A stretch of 64,000 bases of DNA from Siphonodentalium dalli. Its lineage: Eukaryota; Mollusca; Scaphopoda; Gadilida; Siphonodentaliidae. The stretch spans positions 183,809,956 through 183,873,955 of the forward strand of contig CP136063.1 in assembly GCA_032622095.1 (NCBI GenBank), read 5' to 3'. Shown here in pieces: positions 20,763 through 32,989 of this stretch (positions within the stretch are counted from its first letter, which is position 1; each line of letters opens with the position of its first letter). The notes beneath the pieces were generated by a model that did no database searches, was not told where the DNA came from, and saw only the letters and a list, made by a program, of their open reading frames with translations. Made by a program: the position numbers and the translations under genes.

Positions 20763-21344
20763 CTTGGAACAGTGCCGGAGGTCAGTAGAGCTATTATGTC
20801 GGCAGTGAACATTTATAGCAATGTGGTAAACATTTGATGTCACTTTAACACTATTCAGTCAAATGACATGCTGACAACGTTTACCCACAAAAAGCCCATG
20901 ACTGAAGACATTTCGCATCAGGTATCCGGACAAAACGCCCTACAGATAAATGTGATATAGATGTTATACCTTTATATACACATGTCGTGTTTCTCACGTA
21001 AATGAATTAAAATGATTACAAATAAAGCATATTTGAGGTCAGGAATGGGGAATGGGGGTGTCCACTTCGGATATTCCAACTGCACCCCCCCCCCCAATTG
21101 GGGCTAAAGTTTCCAATCAACTTTGCAGAAATTGTCCTAAATTTTCCAATTTCGGAAATTCTGTAGATCTTCCGACTGAATAATCCCGAAATTCCAAAAC
21201 ATTTAAAATAGTCACCCACCTAGGAGTCAAATTTGCCAACTAAAACATTAAAATTATACAAAATTACAGGTAGAAATTTAACAATTCCTACCAAATTCTA
21301 CCTGGTCTGAAATTTCCAAAATTTCGATTTTTGACCTCCGAATT

Positions 21345-21485
21345 TCCAAATGTCGAAAATTGAGGCAAAAATTGTCGGGGGTGTCACACCCCACATACCC
21401 CTGTAGCGTTGTCCTTGTCCACACCACCCCACACACAAATTCAAAACGTCCCTGACAATTTTGTCGGCACCGCTCTGTATGAGAA
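21345..21485 (+). repeat. Dispersed repeat R4, copy 1
   Basis: GGGGTGTCACACCCCACATACCCCTGTAGCG and ACAATTTTGTCGGCACCGCTCTGTATG are the complement of sequence at 23778-23925. A C-run (21085-21097) lies upstream. R4 ends contain CGTCCCTGAC, similar to hAT-type termini noted elsewhere. The class is uncertain. Confidence 0.65.
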
Positions 21486-21904
21486 ATGTATAGAATGCTG
21501 CATATATATTGAAGAAACATATGGAAATAAAATATTTCAGTTGTCTTTTTTTCCATGACACTTGTATTCTGAACGGCGAACATTTTTCGAGTTAACTGCG
21601 CATATATATCCATATATGGCGACACTGATGTGTATATCTAACTATACATATACACATGTGTCGCCCTGATTCTGGTATCTCCATGTGCAGTAATTTGCCA
21701 ACAAAATGCTGCCTATTGTTGGTTATACCAGTCACAAATATAGCATGAACTACTTGGACATGGCACTTTGTGTCATAGTTGTATCTTGCCGTCGTCAATT
21801 TTCCTAGTCTCGGCAATAAAGAATAAAAATTAAATAATTAAGTGATCGCATCGAAAATAAGTATAAACAATAAAATATTAAAACTAAAATAAGAATTTTT
21901 GTTT

Positions 21905-22925
21905 CTGCTAAAGAGTGATATCGCCCTTCAAGGACCACAATTTTACAGGATTCAAACTTCAAAATTGTGTTACATCCTGGATTTATTGTACAATGAATTT
22001 ATATGCGATATGGCAAAGCGTTATATCACCCTTCCATCACCACAATTTTACTCGATTCAAACTTCAAAACGGGATTACATCATGGACTTACTGTACAATG
22101 GATTTATATGTTATATGGCAAAGAGTGATATCGCCCTTCCATGACCACAATTTTACGCGATTCTAACTTCAAGACGGGATTACATCATGTATATATTGTA
22201 CAGTGAATATATATGTGATACTTGCAAAGGATGATATCACCCTTCCATGACCACAATGCCAATTTTACGAGATTCAAACTTCAAAACGGGATTGCATCAT
22301 GGAATTACTGTACAATGGATTTATATGTGATATGGCAAAGGGTGACACTGACATCACCCTTCCATGACCACAATTTTACGCGATTAAAACTTCAAAACGG
22401 GATTACATCATGGATATATTGTACAATGAATTTATATGTGAAATGGCAAAGGGTGATATCAACCTTCCATGACCACAATTGCAATTTTACGCGATTCAAA
22501 CTTCAAAACGGGATTACATCATGGACTTACTATACAATGGAAATATGTGATATGGCAAAGGGTGATATCACCCTTCCATGATCACTATTTTACGCGCTTC
22601 TAACTTCAAAACGGGATTACATCATGGATATATTGTACAATGAATTTATATGTGATACTGGCAAAGGATGATATCAACCTTCCATGACCACAATTGCAAT
22701 TTTACGCGATTAAAACTTAAAAACGGGATTACATCATGGATATATTATACAATGAATTTATATGTGACATAGCCAAGGGTGAAATCACGCTTCCAATTCC
22801 ATATTTTACGCGATATAATAGCCTGTTTAGCAAAATATTTAATTGTAATGTACGGCTTTTATTTGTGATCTGGCTAAGGGTGAAATCACTCTCACAAAAC
22901 CACATTTTCACGCGATAGAATAACC
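21905..22925 (+). repeat. Satellite array, ~105-bp unit, about ten copies
   Basis: GTGATATCNCCCTTCCATGACCAC recurs near 21912, 22016, 22122, 22229, 22342, 22450, 22559, 22667, 22772 and 22874. It is followed each time by TTTTACGCGATTCAAACTTC, ACGGGATTACATCATGGA and TGTACAATGAATTTATATGT. Units are 102-113 bp and diverge toward the right end. The open frames here (including 119 codons at 22222-22581) are repeat translations with the period of the array and no known motif. Confidence 0.92.
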
Positions 22926-22929
22926 TTAT

Positions 22930-23777
22930 TCCGACGTCTCTGTATAATAAAAGATTTAAAGTAAATTAGTGATCAAGGCAAGCTATGTCTATATTTAATG
23001 CGCACATATATGTAATCTTTGTTACAATTTCATGAATGATGTGGTATTCAGAATAAATTTTGACATGATTGTGTCGATCACGGTGCGAATTGATGAAAGA
23101 ATGAATCTGCAACATAAATTGTGAAATACCTTTGTTTCATATTCACATATGTGCTAACTTACCCTTGGTAAAATTTATAATTAGAAAGTGAATTTAAAAA
23201 CTGAAATGATGTGGCGATCATGTTCTAACCCAAGCAAATATACCCCCACCAATACCCCCCCCCCCGCTACACGAACACCCTCTCCTACCCGCCTTGGTCC
23301 CTCCTGCATGCATTGCTACATTACTGTCCACAACATTAATCTACCATTGCAAAATATGCCTTAGTTTAGACAGAACATGCGAAAACAAACGTATTTGTAT
23401 ATACATAATCCGTCTAAATAGTGAATACTCGCCTCAGAGTTCTCATCTCTCATTCACACCCATGGAACACGTCTGCGCAGTGGCGTTGTTCAGAGACAAA
23501 GAAAGCAATATCCGGCCGCTAGCTTGTGTTATCTGATACAGGTCTCACATATGCATGCTTGCTGTTGGCATAGCATCATGAGCATGGACGCCGTGGATGC
23601 GATCCTGGTAATAATTAAATTATGGGCTAAGAATGAAACCCGGCGCCGGTTACAGAAATAAGCGAAATTAATGCAGGCCATCTATAAGTTATTCGGTATA
23701 TGTACATCGCCGGGCCAACATTGAAATTCTCGATTTATTTAGTATGATACCTGATTTGGTATAGCTGAATGTTTGCA
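22930..23777. other. No recognisable gene
   Basis: AT-rich with a C-run at about 23259-23271. A plus-strand frame of 80 codons (23294-23536) has no recognised motif and no convincing splice sites. Confidence 0.4.
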
Positions 23778-23925
23778 TACAGAGCGGTGCCGACACAATT
23801 GTCAGGGACGTTTTGAATGTGTGTGTGGGGGTGGTGGGTGGGGTGGTGCGGACAGGGACAACGCTACAGGGGTATGTGGGGTGTGACACCCCCACAGTTT
23901 TTGCCTCAATTTTCAACATTTGAAA
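23778..23925 (-). repeat. Dispersed repeat R4, copy 2
   Basis: Complement of 21345-21485: CAGAGCGGTGCCGACACAATTGTCAGGGACG, then a G/T-rich run and CTACAGGGGTATGTGGGG. The G-rich run differs in length between copies. Confidence 0.65.
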
Positions 23926-23980
23926 GTGTCTCTTGGTTTGGTAAACCCACTGGATAGTTTGGAACACTCATTTGGTTATC

Positions 23981-24217
23981 TTAACCATTTAATGACTGGA
24001 GCTTCTTGAAATTTTGCGATGTGCCAATGCATTCTCGAATATATGTGAGTCGTCCATAAGATAATGCATTGGCCTAACAATACATACATTGGCCATGTAA
24101 ACCAGTGCATTCTCTTATATACGCGAGACTCCCTATGGGAGACTCGCATATATGAGAGAATGCATGGCACAGGGTCATTAATGCTGCATCAGCACACCAC
24201 CAGTCATAAAGGATTAA
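23981..24217 (-). mobile_element. TTAA hairpin element, copy C
   Basis: Bounded by TTAACCATTTAATGACTGGAG (TTAA 23981-23984) and CCAGTCATAAAGGATTAA (TTAA 24214-24217), which are imperfect inverted repeats. Two hairpins of the CATTCTCTTATATACGCGAG type lie inside, the right one well preserved. The linker differs from the other copies. The best-preserved subfamily-2 termini in the window. Confidence 0.8.
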
Positions 24218-24239
24218 TTACTCGATGCAGGGTTTTGTA

Positions 24240-25660
24240 CACTATTTTGGATGTTTGAGGTGCCAGTTAGTATATGGTTTGTGAAACCATTTGGATAGAT
24301 TGGGAACTCAACGGTTGGTTTGTAATACTAGTTTTGTGGTTTGGGTCACTCGCTGGTGGTTTGTGACACCCATTGGATGGTTTGAGACACCAATTTTGTG
24401 GTTTTGGACACTCGATGTGGATATGGGACAGACGTGTGGTGAATGAGACACTAATGTGTTGATTTGTTCACTGATTGGGCCAATGGATAGATTGAGACGA
24501 CTTCTGGTGGTTTGTGAATCTGTTATATGACATAGGACTCTCCTCGGATGGCTTGGGGAGTTGTGAGGTATTGGGTGCATATTAGACACACTTTTCCCTT
24601 CGAACACTTGCTGGATGGTTTGGGACACTCATTGTGTGGTTTGTGGCAACCATTGGATGGTTTGGGACACTCGTTGTGTGGTTTGTGGCAATCATTGGAT
24701 GGATTGACCCAATCGTTGTATGAAATGGAGCACATTTGGTAGTTTGGGACAAATATGTGTGGTTTGTGATCAAACCTATGTGATTTGGAAAACCAGTTGC
24801 ATTGCACTGCCATGCACTGTGGTTTGGAACAATCATGCAGGGTTGCGACACTAATCGGGTGAATTGAGACACTCATTGGATGGCTTGTGACGCTCATTGT
24901 GTGGGTTAGGACACTAGATGCATGCTTTGGGGGACTATCTCGTGGGTTGGGAATCAGGTGCATATGGTTTTGGGCACTACCTAATTGTTTGTGACACCCA
25001 TTGGATGTTTGTGGTTTGAGCCACCTGTTGTATGATTTAGGAATCTCCTCGCATAGCTTGGGGCACTATTTGTGAGGTATTTGGTGCATATTAGACACTC
25101 ACTTCCTTTCGAACACTCGCTGAATGGTTTGGGACACTCATTTTGGGTGGCTGGGGCAATCATTGGGCGGATTGACCCACTCGTATGATTTGGAGCACTC
25201 GTTGGATGGTTAGAGACACTCATTTTTTTGTAGTTTGGGACAAAATCTATGTGTAGTTTGGAACATCAGTTGTTTGGGCACTATCATGCACTATGGTTTG
25301 GAACATGCGTTGCATGGTTGCAACAATAGTCAGGTGAATTTAGATGGCTTGTGATGGCTTGTAACACTCATTGCGTGGGCTAGGACACCAGATGCATGGC
25401 TTTGGTGACTATCTGTGTGGTTTGGGAACCAGTTCATATGGTTTGGGGCACTACTTGGTTGTTTGGGAAACTGGATTATTTACGATGATTTACTCGGGAC
25501 AATATTTGAATTTGGGGCACCAGACGAATGGATCGGGATATTAATAGATTGGTTTTGGATACTAGGTAGGTGACTCAGTATACGGTTTGGTACAGTCGTT
25601 AGGTGGTTTGGGACACTCATTTAATGTATTCTGAAACTAGTTGGTGGTTTTGGAAAGTCG
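24240..25660. repeat. 21-bp minisatellite with ~503-bp higher-order repeat
   Basis: The base unit is TGGTTTGGGACACTCATTGTG alternating with a variant such as TGGTTTGTGGCAACCATTGGA, both 21 bp, repeated with decay over 1.4 kb. A higher-order unit is visible: the block with TTGGGTGCATATTAGACAC and CCTTTCGAACACTCG occurs at about 24545-24640 and again about 503 bp later (25049-25160). Because 21 is a multiple of three, long frames stay open, with a 7-residue period (minus strand reads NHPM/NHTMSVP-like). There is no start context or splice evidence, so coding is unlikely. Confidence 0.88.
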
Positions 25661-25664
25661 TATG

Positions 25665-26399
25665 ATGTAATATATACCACTACTAATTGGCTATATAGTT
25701 ATCCGATATTTGAAGTTTTAGTTAAAAAAATTAAAAAGTTAGAAAATTAAAAAAGCACTTCAATTGTTGATTTCCGATTGCCATATTCGTCGTCATTTAA
25801 AAAAACTCGGGTTATGACTTATTATTATCGGATTAGGATTGGACATCATGTATAGTGGCACAACTGGCACCTATGGTAAAAGTTACCGTAAAATGCTCTT
25901 TTTATTACTTCCGGTTGTCATTTTGTCCATTTTTACAATCAAGTTATGCTTGAAATGACAAGCATATGACATGGAAACAAGAACAATGGGTTTTTGTTTT
26001 AAACTTATGTAGAGAGTGCTGGGTGTATACTCCCTGAAATGGCCGCCATATTGCCCGGTGCATACACTGTCACCTTTTAACGTCAAGTTTGAGCAGACAT
26101 CCCTACGGACAAAACAATGAGTGAAGTTTAATCCTGGGGTGGGGGGGGGGGGGGGGTGCAAGTTGACCGACCTGGTTCCCGGACTAATATTTCAATTTTC
26201 ATTTTCTTACACGTTTTTACACAAATATAACGAATTTTCCTCCTGAAACGCACGGGAATTGTGGCTGTTTGGTCAAATTTAGCAGATAGGGAACGTTTGT
26301 GGTCAGCAGATTTGTATTATTTACAGAGTATACACAAAAACAGCTTATTATAATTTTATTCCGGGTTCACCTCAAAATTGTGCTTTGCATTCCACAGTA
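25665..26399. other. No recognisable gene; long G run
   Basis: Contains a G-run of about 18 near 26138-26157. The minus-strand frame starting there (25883-26161) begins with Pro codons from the run and has no motif. Confidence 0.4.
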
Positions 26400-27180
26400 T
26401 GTGCAAATAAAAGTAAATTTCGGATTTTTGGGGGTACATTACAAAACCCCTTCTGAAATGAAAACGCCAGGGAATTTTGTTTCAGAAATTGTAAACGCAA
26501 AAATCAGCTTTGTTCTCGAAAGTGCAAATAGAAGTAATTTTTGGGGTTTTGTGGGGTCTCTGGTCCCTAAACGCCAGGAATGCGGAACTTAATAAATCGG
26601 ATTTCTTTGAACGTTCCTGGGTGGAACAAATCTGGGGCACCAAACCTTTCGTACGCGATTGTGCAAATAGAACCCAGCAGGCTCTCCGATTACAGTACAA
26701 AACCTTGGTACTTTTTGGAAGTTTTGACAGGGAACCTTATAAACAAAACTAAAAATAACGTGGGAATATATTTCTTAGTTATTATCTGTTATATATCTGC
26801 TAGTAATGTACTTCAACGTAGGTGAATGTCCCAACTCAAAATTTCATGATTTTCTCTGACTTTTGTGAGCCGATATCGCAATAAACATTGAATTAATTAC
26901 CCAGTAGATATTCGGAAATTGTAAGCGACGCAAAGCAAAATCGCTCACAGATTTACTCAAATCGTGAAAATTTTAGTTGGGACCTTAGTTCATCTACAAT
27001 GAAGTACATTATTAAGGAACAGATAAAAAATATATAAATATAAATATATTCCCCGCGTTATTTTTTCGACTTTATAAGGTTCCCTGTCAAAACTTCAAAA
27101 AGTTCCAAGGTTTTGTACTGATGGAATATGATCTCGACGGGCGTTAGCCAGAGTAAAGATTCATGGCATGATCTAGTGCC
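26400..27180. repeat. Composite foldback FH, copy 2 (opposite orientation)
   Basis: 26400-26700 is the complement of segment G at 18350-18800 (TTCTGAAATGAAAACGCCAG, GGTCCCTAAACGCCAGGAAT). 26700-27105 is a decayed hairpin (TTTTGACAGGGAACCTTATA against its complement near 27080). 27105-27180 is F reversed (GGGCGTTAGCCAGAGTAAAG). On the minus strand the order is F-hairpin-G. Overlapping short frames are not genes. Confidence 0.78.
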
Positions 27181-27359
27181 CATCAAGACGTCCCAGTCAT
27201 AGGTCCATGGGTCCGATCTAATTATGTTATGGTATAGAACACGTACAGATGGAGGCATCTTTAAGATGATACGCCAGATTGGACATTATCAAATCATTAT
27301 CCGTGACCAGGAACCTACGTCACCAATAAAGTCTCTTACCCAAAGTGGTTTTTATTTTA

Positions 27360-27830
27360 AATTTGTTTAAAGCCAGTTGGAGATTTGCGCTCCAAAATAC
27401 ACCTAACTCGCTTTCGAATTTTCCCCGGTATCGAAATAGGTCGAAAATAATTGAACTGCCTTTCTACGAGCTTCATATGTATACATGTCCCAGGAAGACG
27501 CATTGCAGCCATACAAAATACAACTTTGAACACGATCTTTGTGTCCCCCCCCCCCCCCCGCCAAAAAAACAAAACAAAAAAACAACAACAGCCATTTACA
27601 CGGCATGGAACAGATAAGAGCGTTCTGTGTTTGTCTATTCCTGATATGGTGGAAATAAAGAGGGTTTACTTCACTTTTGTGCGAAGCAATTGAAAACAGC
27701 TGGAAAATGGCTGTGACCATGAAAAGTATTTTTCAGAGCATATGAAGCGGTAAATCAATCTTTCGTGTATTTGACAACCTATCTTATACCTCCTTCCATA
27801 ATACGTAGACACAATTTGGAAGAACAAAAA
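27360..27830 (+). repeat. Dispersed repeat R3, complete copy with C-run
   Basis: Starts near TTTGCGCTCCAAAATACACC and passes through CCCCGGTATCGAAATAGGTC and CTTTGAACACGAT. A C-run with A-rich tail follows (27546-27590), then CATTTACACGGCATGGAACA, TTCCTGATATGGTGGAAATA and AGCTGGAAAATGGCTGTGAC, ending at TACGTAGACACAATTTGGAA. Same order as 47705-48190 (+) and 62785-63101 (-). No RNA polymerase III boxes or coding frame were recognised, so the class is open. Confidence 0.82.
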
Positions 27831-27834
27831 CAGG

Positions 27835-28400
27835 TTTCATGGTTTGTCCCAGTAGGGGAACCAGACGAACTACCAAACACACATGTTTTGGTTCTTTCGA
27901 AAAACCAAAATAAAGAACTAAACGAAGAATCAAACATGTTTTTGTTCTTCGAAGAATCAAATTAAAGAACCAAATCAAGTAGAAAATAGACATTCTGGTT
28001 CCACATGGGACCAAACTTGTTTCTAAATTTTGTCCTGAGGGGACAAACCAATGTGACCTATTTTGGTTATCTATCTGGTTCCCAGGATAGAACCAGAACA
28101 TGGAATCAAATAGTTCCTTTGGGTTCATTTGGTTCATTAACTGCCTAGTAGGAAACAATTATGAATGTGGATATAATGTCCCGTGACACTATGTGCGGGG
28201 TATAAGCATGCTTAGGGTGCCTTTGTTTCTGAAAGATATTGTTAAATTTTAGACTATAAAACATTTAAGCTAGATCTGTTTTCACACAAACCTTGAATTC
28301 GGAGGGTTTGAAGAACCAAACAGGAACCAAAGCAGTGTGGAACCAAACTGTTTGGTTCTATATTGGTACTTGGTTCCCCTGGGAACCAAATTGGGAGCTG
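27835..28400. repeat. Region dense in GGTTC / GAACC short inverted words
   Basis: GAACCAAA and TTTGGTTC alternate many times (27835-28140 and 28310-28400, with a plainer stretch between). Several local small hairpins result, for example CCAAACTGTTTGGTTC and TTGGTTCCCCTGGGAACCAA. It begins where R3 ends. Resembles a degenerate palindromic minisatellite; unit length is irregular. Confidence 0.5.
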
Positions 28401-28849
28401 TTTTCTTAGAGTGTTTGCAGGTACGTCGGTTTCATTTTCGAAGACATAAAAATGCCCTTCCCCTTACAAGCGATTTTACTTAATACTTCTTTTTGATGTC
28501 TTGATTGCCTTGATCTGCCGAACCTTATATAGGAGTACTTTCCCTATCCAAATTCTCATTTTCGAAAGTCTATTACGTCAAGTACCGCGAAATTAAGTTT
28601 TTGATGCATTATCCCCCCCCCCCCGTAAAAACGGGAACAAGTTCTGGTACACAATGGGTACAACCAGTATCAGACGAATAAGGATACGAAGGAGAAAACC
28701 TATATTGGCGATGTTGTAGAAAGGATTGCAGCACCATTTTGGTCACAAACCTGTTTGACGTAACGAGACCCATTCTGAAAGAGAACCAACGCTATCAACG
28801 TCAATCAAAGGTCGGCACGCGGAGAACCCCGCCGTTACACCACAACACA

Positions 28850-28935
28850 TTCGGAGTATCGGACCTTCGGTTTAGCCTTCGGAATACTGGACCTTCGTAG
28901 TATTGAAACTTCGGAATATTGGGTCTTCGGAATAA
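28850..28935 (+). repeat. Minisatellite of CTTCGGAATA(TT)GGA units
   Basis: About five units of 17-20 bp (ACCTTCGGAATACTGG-like). The complementary unit (TATTCCGAAGGTTC) forms the arrays at 49465-49520 and 49945-50070, so the same minisatellite occurs at two separate loci in opposite orientation. Confidence 0.75.
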
Positions 28936-28939
28936 AGGA

Positions 28940-30540
28940 GATAACCGCAGAAATATGGTCGACACAGTTGATTCTGTTCCTCCCTCAGGCTATAGTGATC
29001 ACAATATTACTGATCCATTTAGAATAGACTACCATCCGGGACAGTAAGGGAACATTTGCGACAGAATCAAAACCCAAAGAGGGGAGGGTGCATATATAAT
29101 TATTTAACCTGGTTTTGTCTGGCTCAAGAAGGGGAGGGTGCAGCCAACTTCCAATGTGAACACCCCCAATGGAGACCACTGTATGGCTACGTCCCTGATA
29201 TCGGTATTGAACCATTTGGAGGAATCAAATAAATCCCCGTTATCTGAATTTTGTAAGACTGAAAGCAGGCAGAAAATTAAACACAATGAAGTCACAATCA
29301 ACACCGTTCCATATATATGACTGGGATGTAAATGCCTTCAACAGTATATAAGTGCATATAGCATATGTTTTCTAATAATTACATACCTATAGCTTATATT
29401 TGATTGCTTCATAATTCGTTTCATTTCATTTGATCATATATATGCACATACAATGTATGGCTTGTGCCGAATGTTTACTGCCAAGTCATATTTGAAGATT
29501 ATTTCTTTCAACTTAAGTATAGTAATGAGACATCTATTTCCTCGCGGATTCATCATCCAAAATCAAGCGGCCGCCGTATATATCACGATAACGTATGTTA
29601 CAGACAGAAAAGTTACTATCATAAAATATCTAAAACAGATAAACTGTTCAGTTTTATGGCCAACGTCGACGAAAGTTTCATATAAATTCATTTGCATTTA
29701 GATGATCATTACATCTCTACATAGGAAGTCAGACCTGTATAGTGCTATTGTGGATGATTACGGGTATATTGAGCACTAATATAGGGCTCTATATACCCTA
29801 TGCTGGACATGCACATAGTCGTGCGAATTAATGGTTTAAACACGTTCACGAATGTATATCATATTCTGAACTACGATTGACAGCACAGCGGAATAATTCT
29901 GTGTTAGTCAACTTGAATGATTCAAGATAAACATTTTTATACACTTGATCGTGACTGCGTGGTTTCCGGCCTCCGGGTACATGACATCTCACCACATCCC
30001 ACTCAGCGGAGCAATGTCACATTAATTGTGTAGACATTGATAGAGAGTAAAACGACAAGCATATACATTCTTGTGGTGCCCATACTATCAGCAGTTCACA
30101 GTGGATATAGTTAGTTAGTTAATTGGGGTTTATCGCAATTTCAGTCACTATAGGCTATATCACGACGTCTTCAGTTTTACGGGTGGATAAAAGACCACGA
30201 AGACACGAGGCCGAACTTATTTCCCGACAAGGTACCCACTCCCCCCCCCCCCCACTTACAAAACAAAATTCATCGGCAAAATTTGGGACCCATCCCCCCC
30301 TTATCCTATATTGCGGTGCGTGAAACTGACAAGTTAGTAGTCAGGCGCTATGTCAACTGGAGGAATGCAGGATTCTACTAACATCACCGAAAATCTCAAG
30401 CAAATCAATCATACCACATCATAGAAAACATCATCCGAACTACGCTTAATTGTACATATTTACTTCTCGATTCTGGACGCAACACTCGGAGGTAAACTAA
30501 CGAAAACTATTTGGCCATCGCGAGTCACTGAATTTAATTA
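28940..30540. other. No recognisable gene; hAT-like terminus near 29205
   Basis: TGGCTACGTCCCTG (29192-29205) is the complement of CAGGGACGTAGCCA, a usual hAT end, preceded by G-rich repeat words near 29070-29140. No partner end or 8-bp duplication was found. A C-run lies at about 30241-30253. GTAACGTATGTTAC-type core at 29589-29601. Short frames (29453-29701) have no motif. Confidence 0.35.
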
Positions 30541-30670
30541 ATATATAAGAATGACGTCGTGTGTTGTCAATTTGGATATACTATTTGTAAATATTACTAC
30601 TTTGAGCAAGATTATTCTCCATTTATATTTGATCACCCTAGATACCGGAGTGTTTCGCATCACTTTAATA
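30541..30670 (+). repeat. Dispersed repeat R2, copy 2
   Basis: ATATAAGAATGACGTCGTG, TTTGGATATACTATTTG, TTGAGCAAGATTATTC and CATCACTTTAATAAA match 3831-3957 in the same order. Confidence 0.6.
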
Positions 30671-31137
30671 AAAATATAAATAAAATATAAAGGTTCATGG
30701 CCTGACTGTAATCTTATTATTATTAATGGGATATAAAATATAATTAAATTTTGTATTGTTAGCATGGAGTCCAACGACTGATATCAACCCAACCTAGACA
30801 AGATAATGCCGACCCAAAATATCCACATGAGAAAAAGTTCTCCAATAAAAGCTGGCTGTAGGGTGCGCCAATTGATTCAAATTCGAAATTTAGCAGGGTG
30901 TACTGCTTGTGGCCATGTTTTCCCCGCAAATTTGATAGACTGATGGACAAAACCACTGAATCCGTTGAATCAATATACATGTATACATGGATTAATTTAT
31001 ATGCATTGTTATACACAGTACTGGTATATAAAGGTACTGAAAATAACTATATTACTAGTATACATAAAATAAACCATATATCATGGCTATGGGTTCATGA
31101 CAGCTGAGAACTTGGTGTGAATTAAAGAGTGGTGGTT

Positions 31138-31215
31138 TCTCCTCCTCATCATCATCATCATCATAATCATCATCATCATCATCATCATCACCATCATCGT
31201 CTTCATCGTCGTCAT
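31138..31215 (+). repeat. (CAT)n / (ATC)n microsatellite
   Basis: About 24 trinucleotide units, mostly CAT, with interruptions (AAT, ACC, GTC) toward the right side. Plain slippage repeat. Confidence 0.95.
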
Positions 31216-31319
31216 AATGTAACATTTAGGATTTTGTATTTTTTTGTTTTCATTTATGTATTATCTGGTGGTGGGATTGTTGATTGTGTTGATTATATAT
31301 AAGATATAATTATATATGT

Positions 31320-31367
31320 AACTCTTCAGTTATGGAGGAAAATAAAGATATATATATATATATATAA
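31320..31367 (+). repeat. LINE-type 3' tail with (TA)n
   Basis: TTATGGAGGAAAATAAAGATATATA(TA)n, like the tail at 8262-8305. It probably marks the 3' end of a retroelement, but no upstream coding blocks were recognised. Confidence 0.4.
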
Positions 31368-31840
31368 AACCCCCCTTAATTCAACCAGGTCCTCGCGCGA
31401 TGTATGGTCGATCACATGATGATCTAGGGGGGATTAGAATTGTTGTATAAAAACAGCACTGCGTGTAAATATAAAATAAAATAGTGCTACATCTTATTAC
31501 AGATTATTGCCATATATAATCAGTGATTATACAGACAGTCTGACAAAATAAAGTTTCAGTGACACTCTATCCGAAGAGGGGAATAATTTCATCTGTTACA
31601 GTCAATGGAGCAATTATGAATCTGGAAAGGTGAAATTTCTAAGTAATACTAGATATCGACATAACGCGATAACATATAACGTAAATGCAATATGGCCGCT
31701 GGCGACCATTTTTTCCTATGAAATTAAAAAAATATTTGATGGCTCTCATCTGATAGATCAATATCAAGATAAATATGAAGTTTGGTGATGATCGGATGAG
31801 TGAAGTGGACTGTGGTCTGTGCTAAACGGTTTGGTAATGC

Positions 31841-32142
31841 TTAAAAAGATTCTTACCTTATTATTTTTATGTTCACTTTATAAACTTCACTGAGTCATCT
31901 TTGTCATGTATTGAGTTTGATATCTTTTGTTAACAGTTTATAAATTATGTATGTCTCATGTTTGTTATTTTAATTTATGTGTTTATTATCATTAAATAAA
32001 GTTGCATTCCTTAAAAAGATTCTTACCTCAATGTTTTTATGTTCACTTTATAAACTCCACTGAGTCATCTTTGTCATGTATTGAATTTGATATCTTTTGT
32101 TAACAGTTTATAAATTATGTATGTCTCGTGTTCGTTATTATA
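31841..32142 (+). repeat. 170-bp tandem duplication
   Basis: TTAAAAAGATTCTTACCT starts at 31841 and again at 32011. The following ~130 bp, including CTTTGTCATGTATTGA and TTTTGTTAACAGTTTATAAA, are near identical. The second unit is cut short near 32142. ATTAAATAAAGTTGC at the end of unit 1 resembles a retroelement 3' end. On the minus strand both units contain a GGTAAGAATC donor-like word. Confidence 0.85.
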
Positions 32143-32900
32143 TTATATACACTTTATAGTGTGTTTTCAGAACGAAAAAAAAATGAATAAAATCAACAAA
32201 TTTGTAAATTTAAAAACAATTCAAACGTTGTTGTATTCCATGTCCCAGCCCGGACATATACACCAAATTTCAATAATATTCATTGAGAAACAACGGACAA
32301 AACGCTATATAACACCCGTATACATATTTTATTTCGAGCCAGACTCATCCTCGGGTACATGTTATAGTAGGTACCGAATTGACACACGTCGATTGGGGCG
32401 AGTTGGCCCTGGGGCGATTAGGCCGATTCGGCACCTTCTATAATTTACCGTATGTATCCGTTTACGCGTAGTTTACTTTAGAAAGTTCCGCAATTAATAC
32501 CGTAAATAGAGCGACCATATTTGACAGAGAATGCCTCTGTTATTGATTATCAAGTTGCTATACATTAATCGACAAATTCACATGCTCGTTCAAGCGCAGT
32601 AGTCTATTTTCCCCATTATCCACAAATACTAAATAACGCTAACCTACTGCCGAATGTTTTACACGACAACTGTTAACATATTTGGCTGAATTCATCTGAC
32701 GCGGTATTATTCCTCAAAATAAACAACAAAACCATCGTTACTTGGAAATGTAGTTTGGGCTAACATTTACATAAATCCTCCACATCATTTATTCGACACA
32801 CACGTCAGATGAAAAACAGACATGAAGTAACCGGCCAAATTGGCCGAAATAATCTGTGTTGATGACCTGTACGCAACAGTAAATGTAACACCCAAGTAAT

Positions 32901-32989
32901 GGTTAGAGCACACGAATAGTTCTTTACCAGAATCAATCGAGTCGAAGACGAGATTTATTCTGGTAAAGAACTATTCACGTGCTCTGACC
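32901..32989. repeat. Hairpin, ~33-bp arms
   Basis: GGTTAGAGCAC...AATAGTTCTTTACCAGAAT on the left is complementary to ATTCTGGTAAAGAACTATT...GTGCTCTGACC on the right, with a ~20-nt loop (CAATCGAGTCGAAGACGAGA). Size is pre-miRNA-like or a tiny foldback element. Confidence 0.85.

Noticed and set aside
21899-22581. Plus-strand frames of 81-119 codons
   Set aside because: Repeat translation of the ~105-bp satellite in several frames.
24308-25223. Minus-strand frames with NHPM/NHTM repeats as a repetitive protein
   Set aside because: A 21-bp minisatellite keeps frames open automatically; no start context, splice sites or non-repeat domain.
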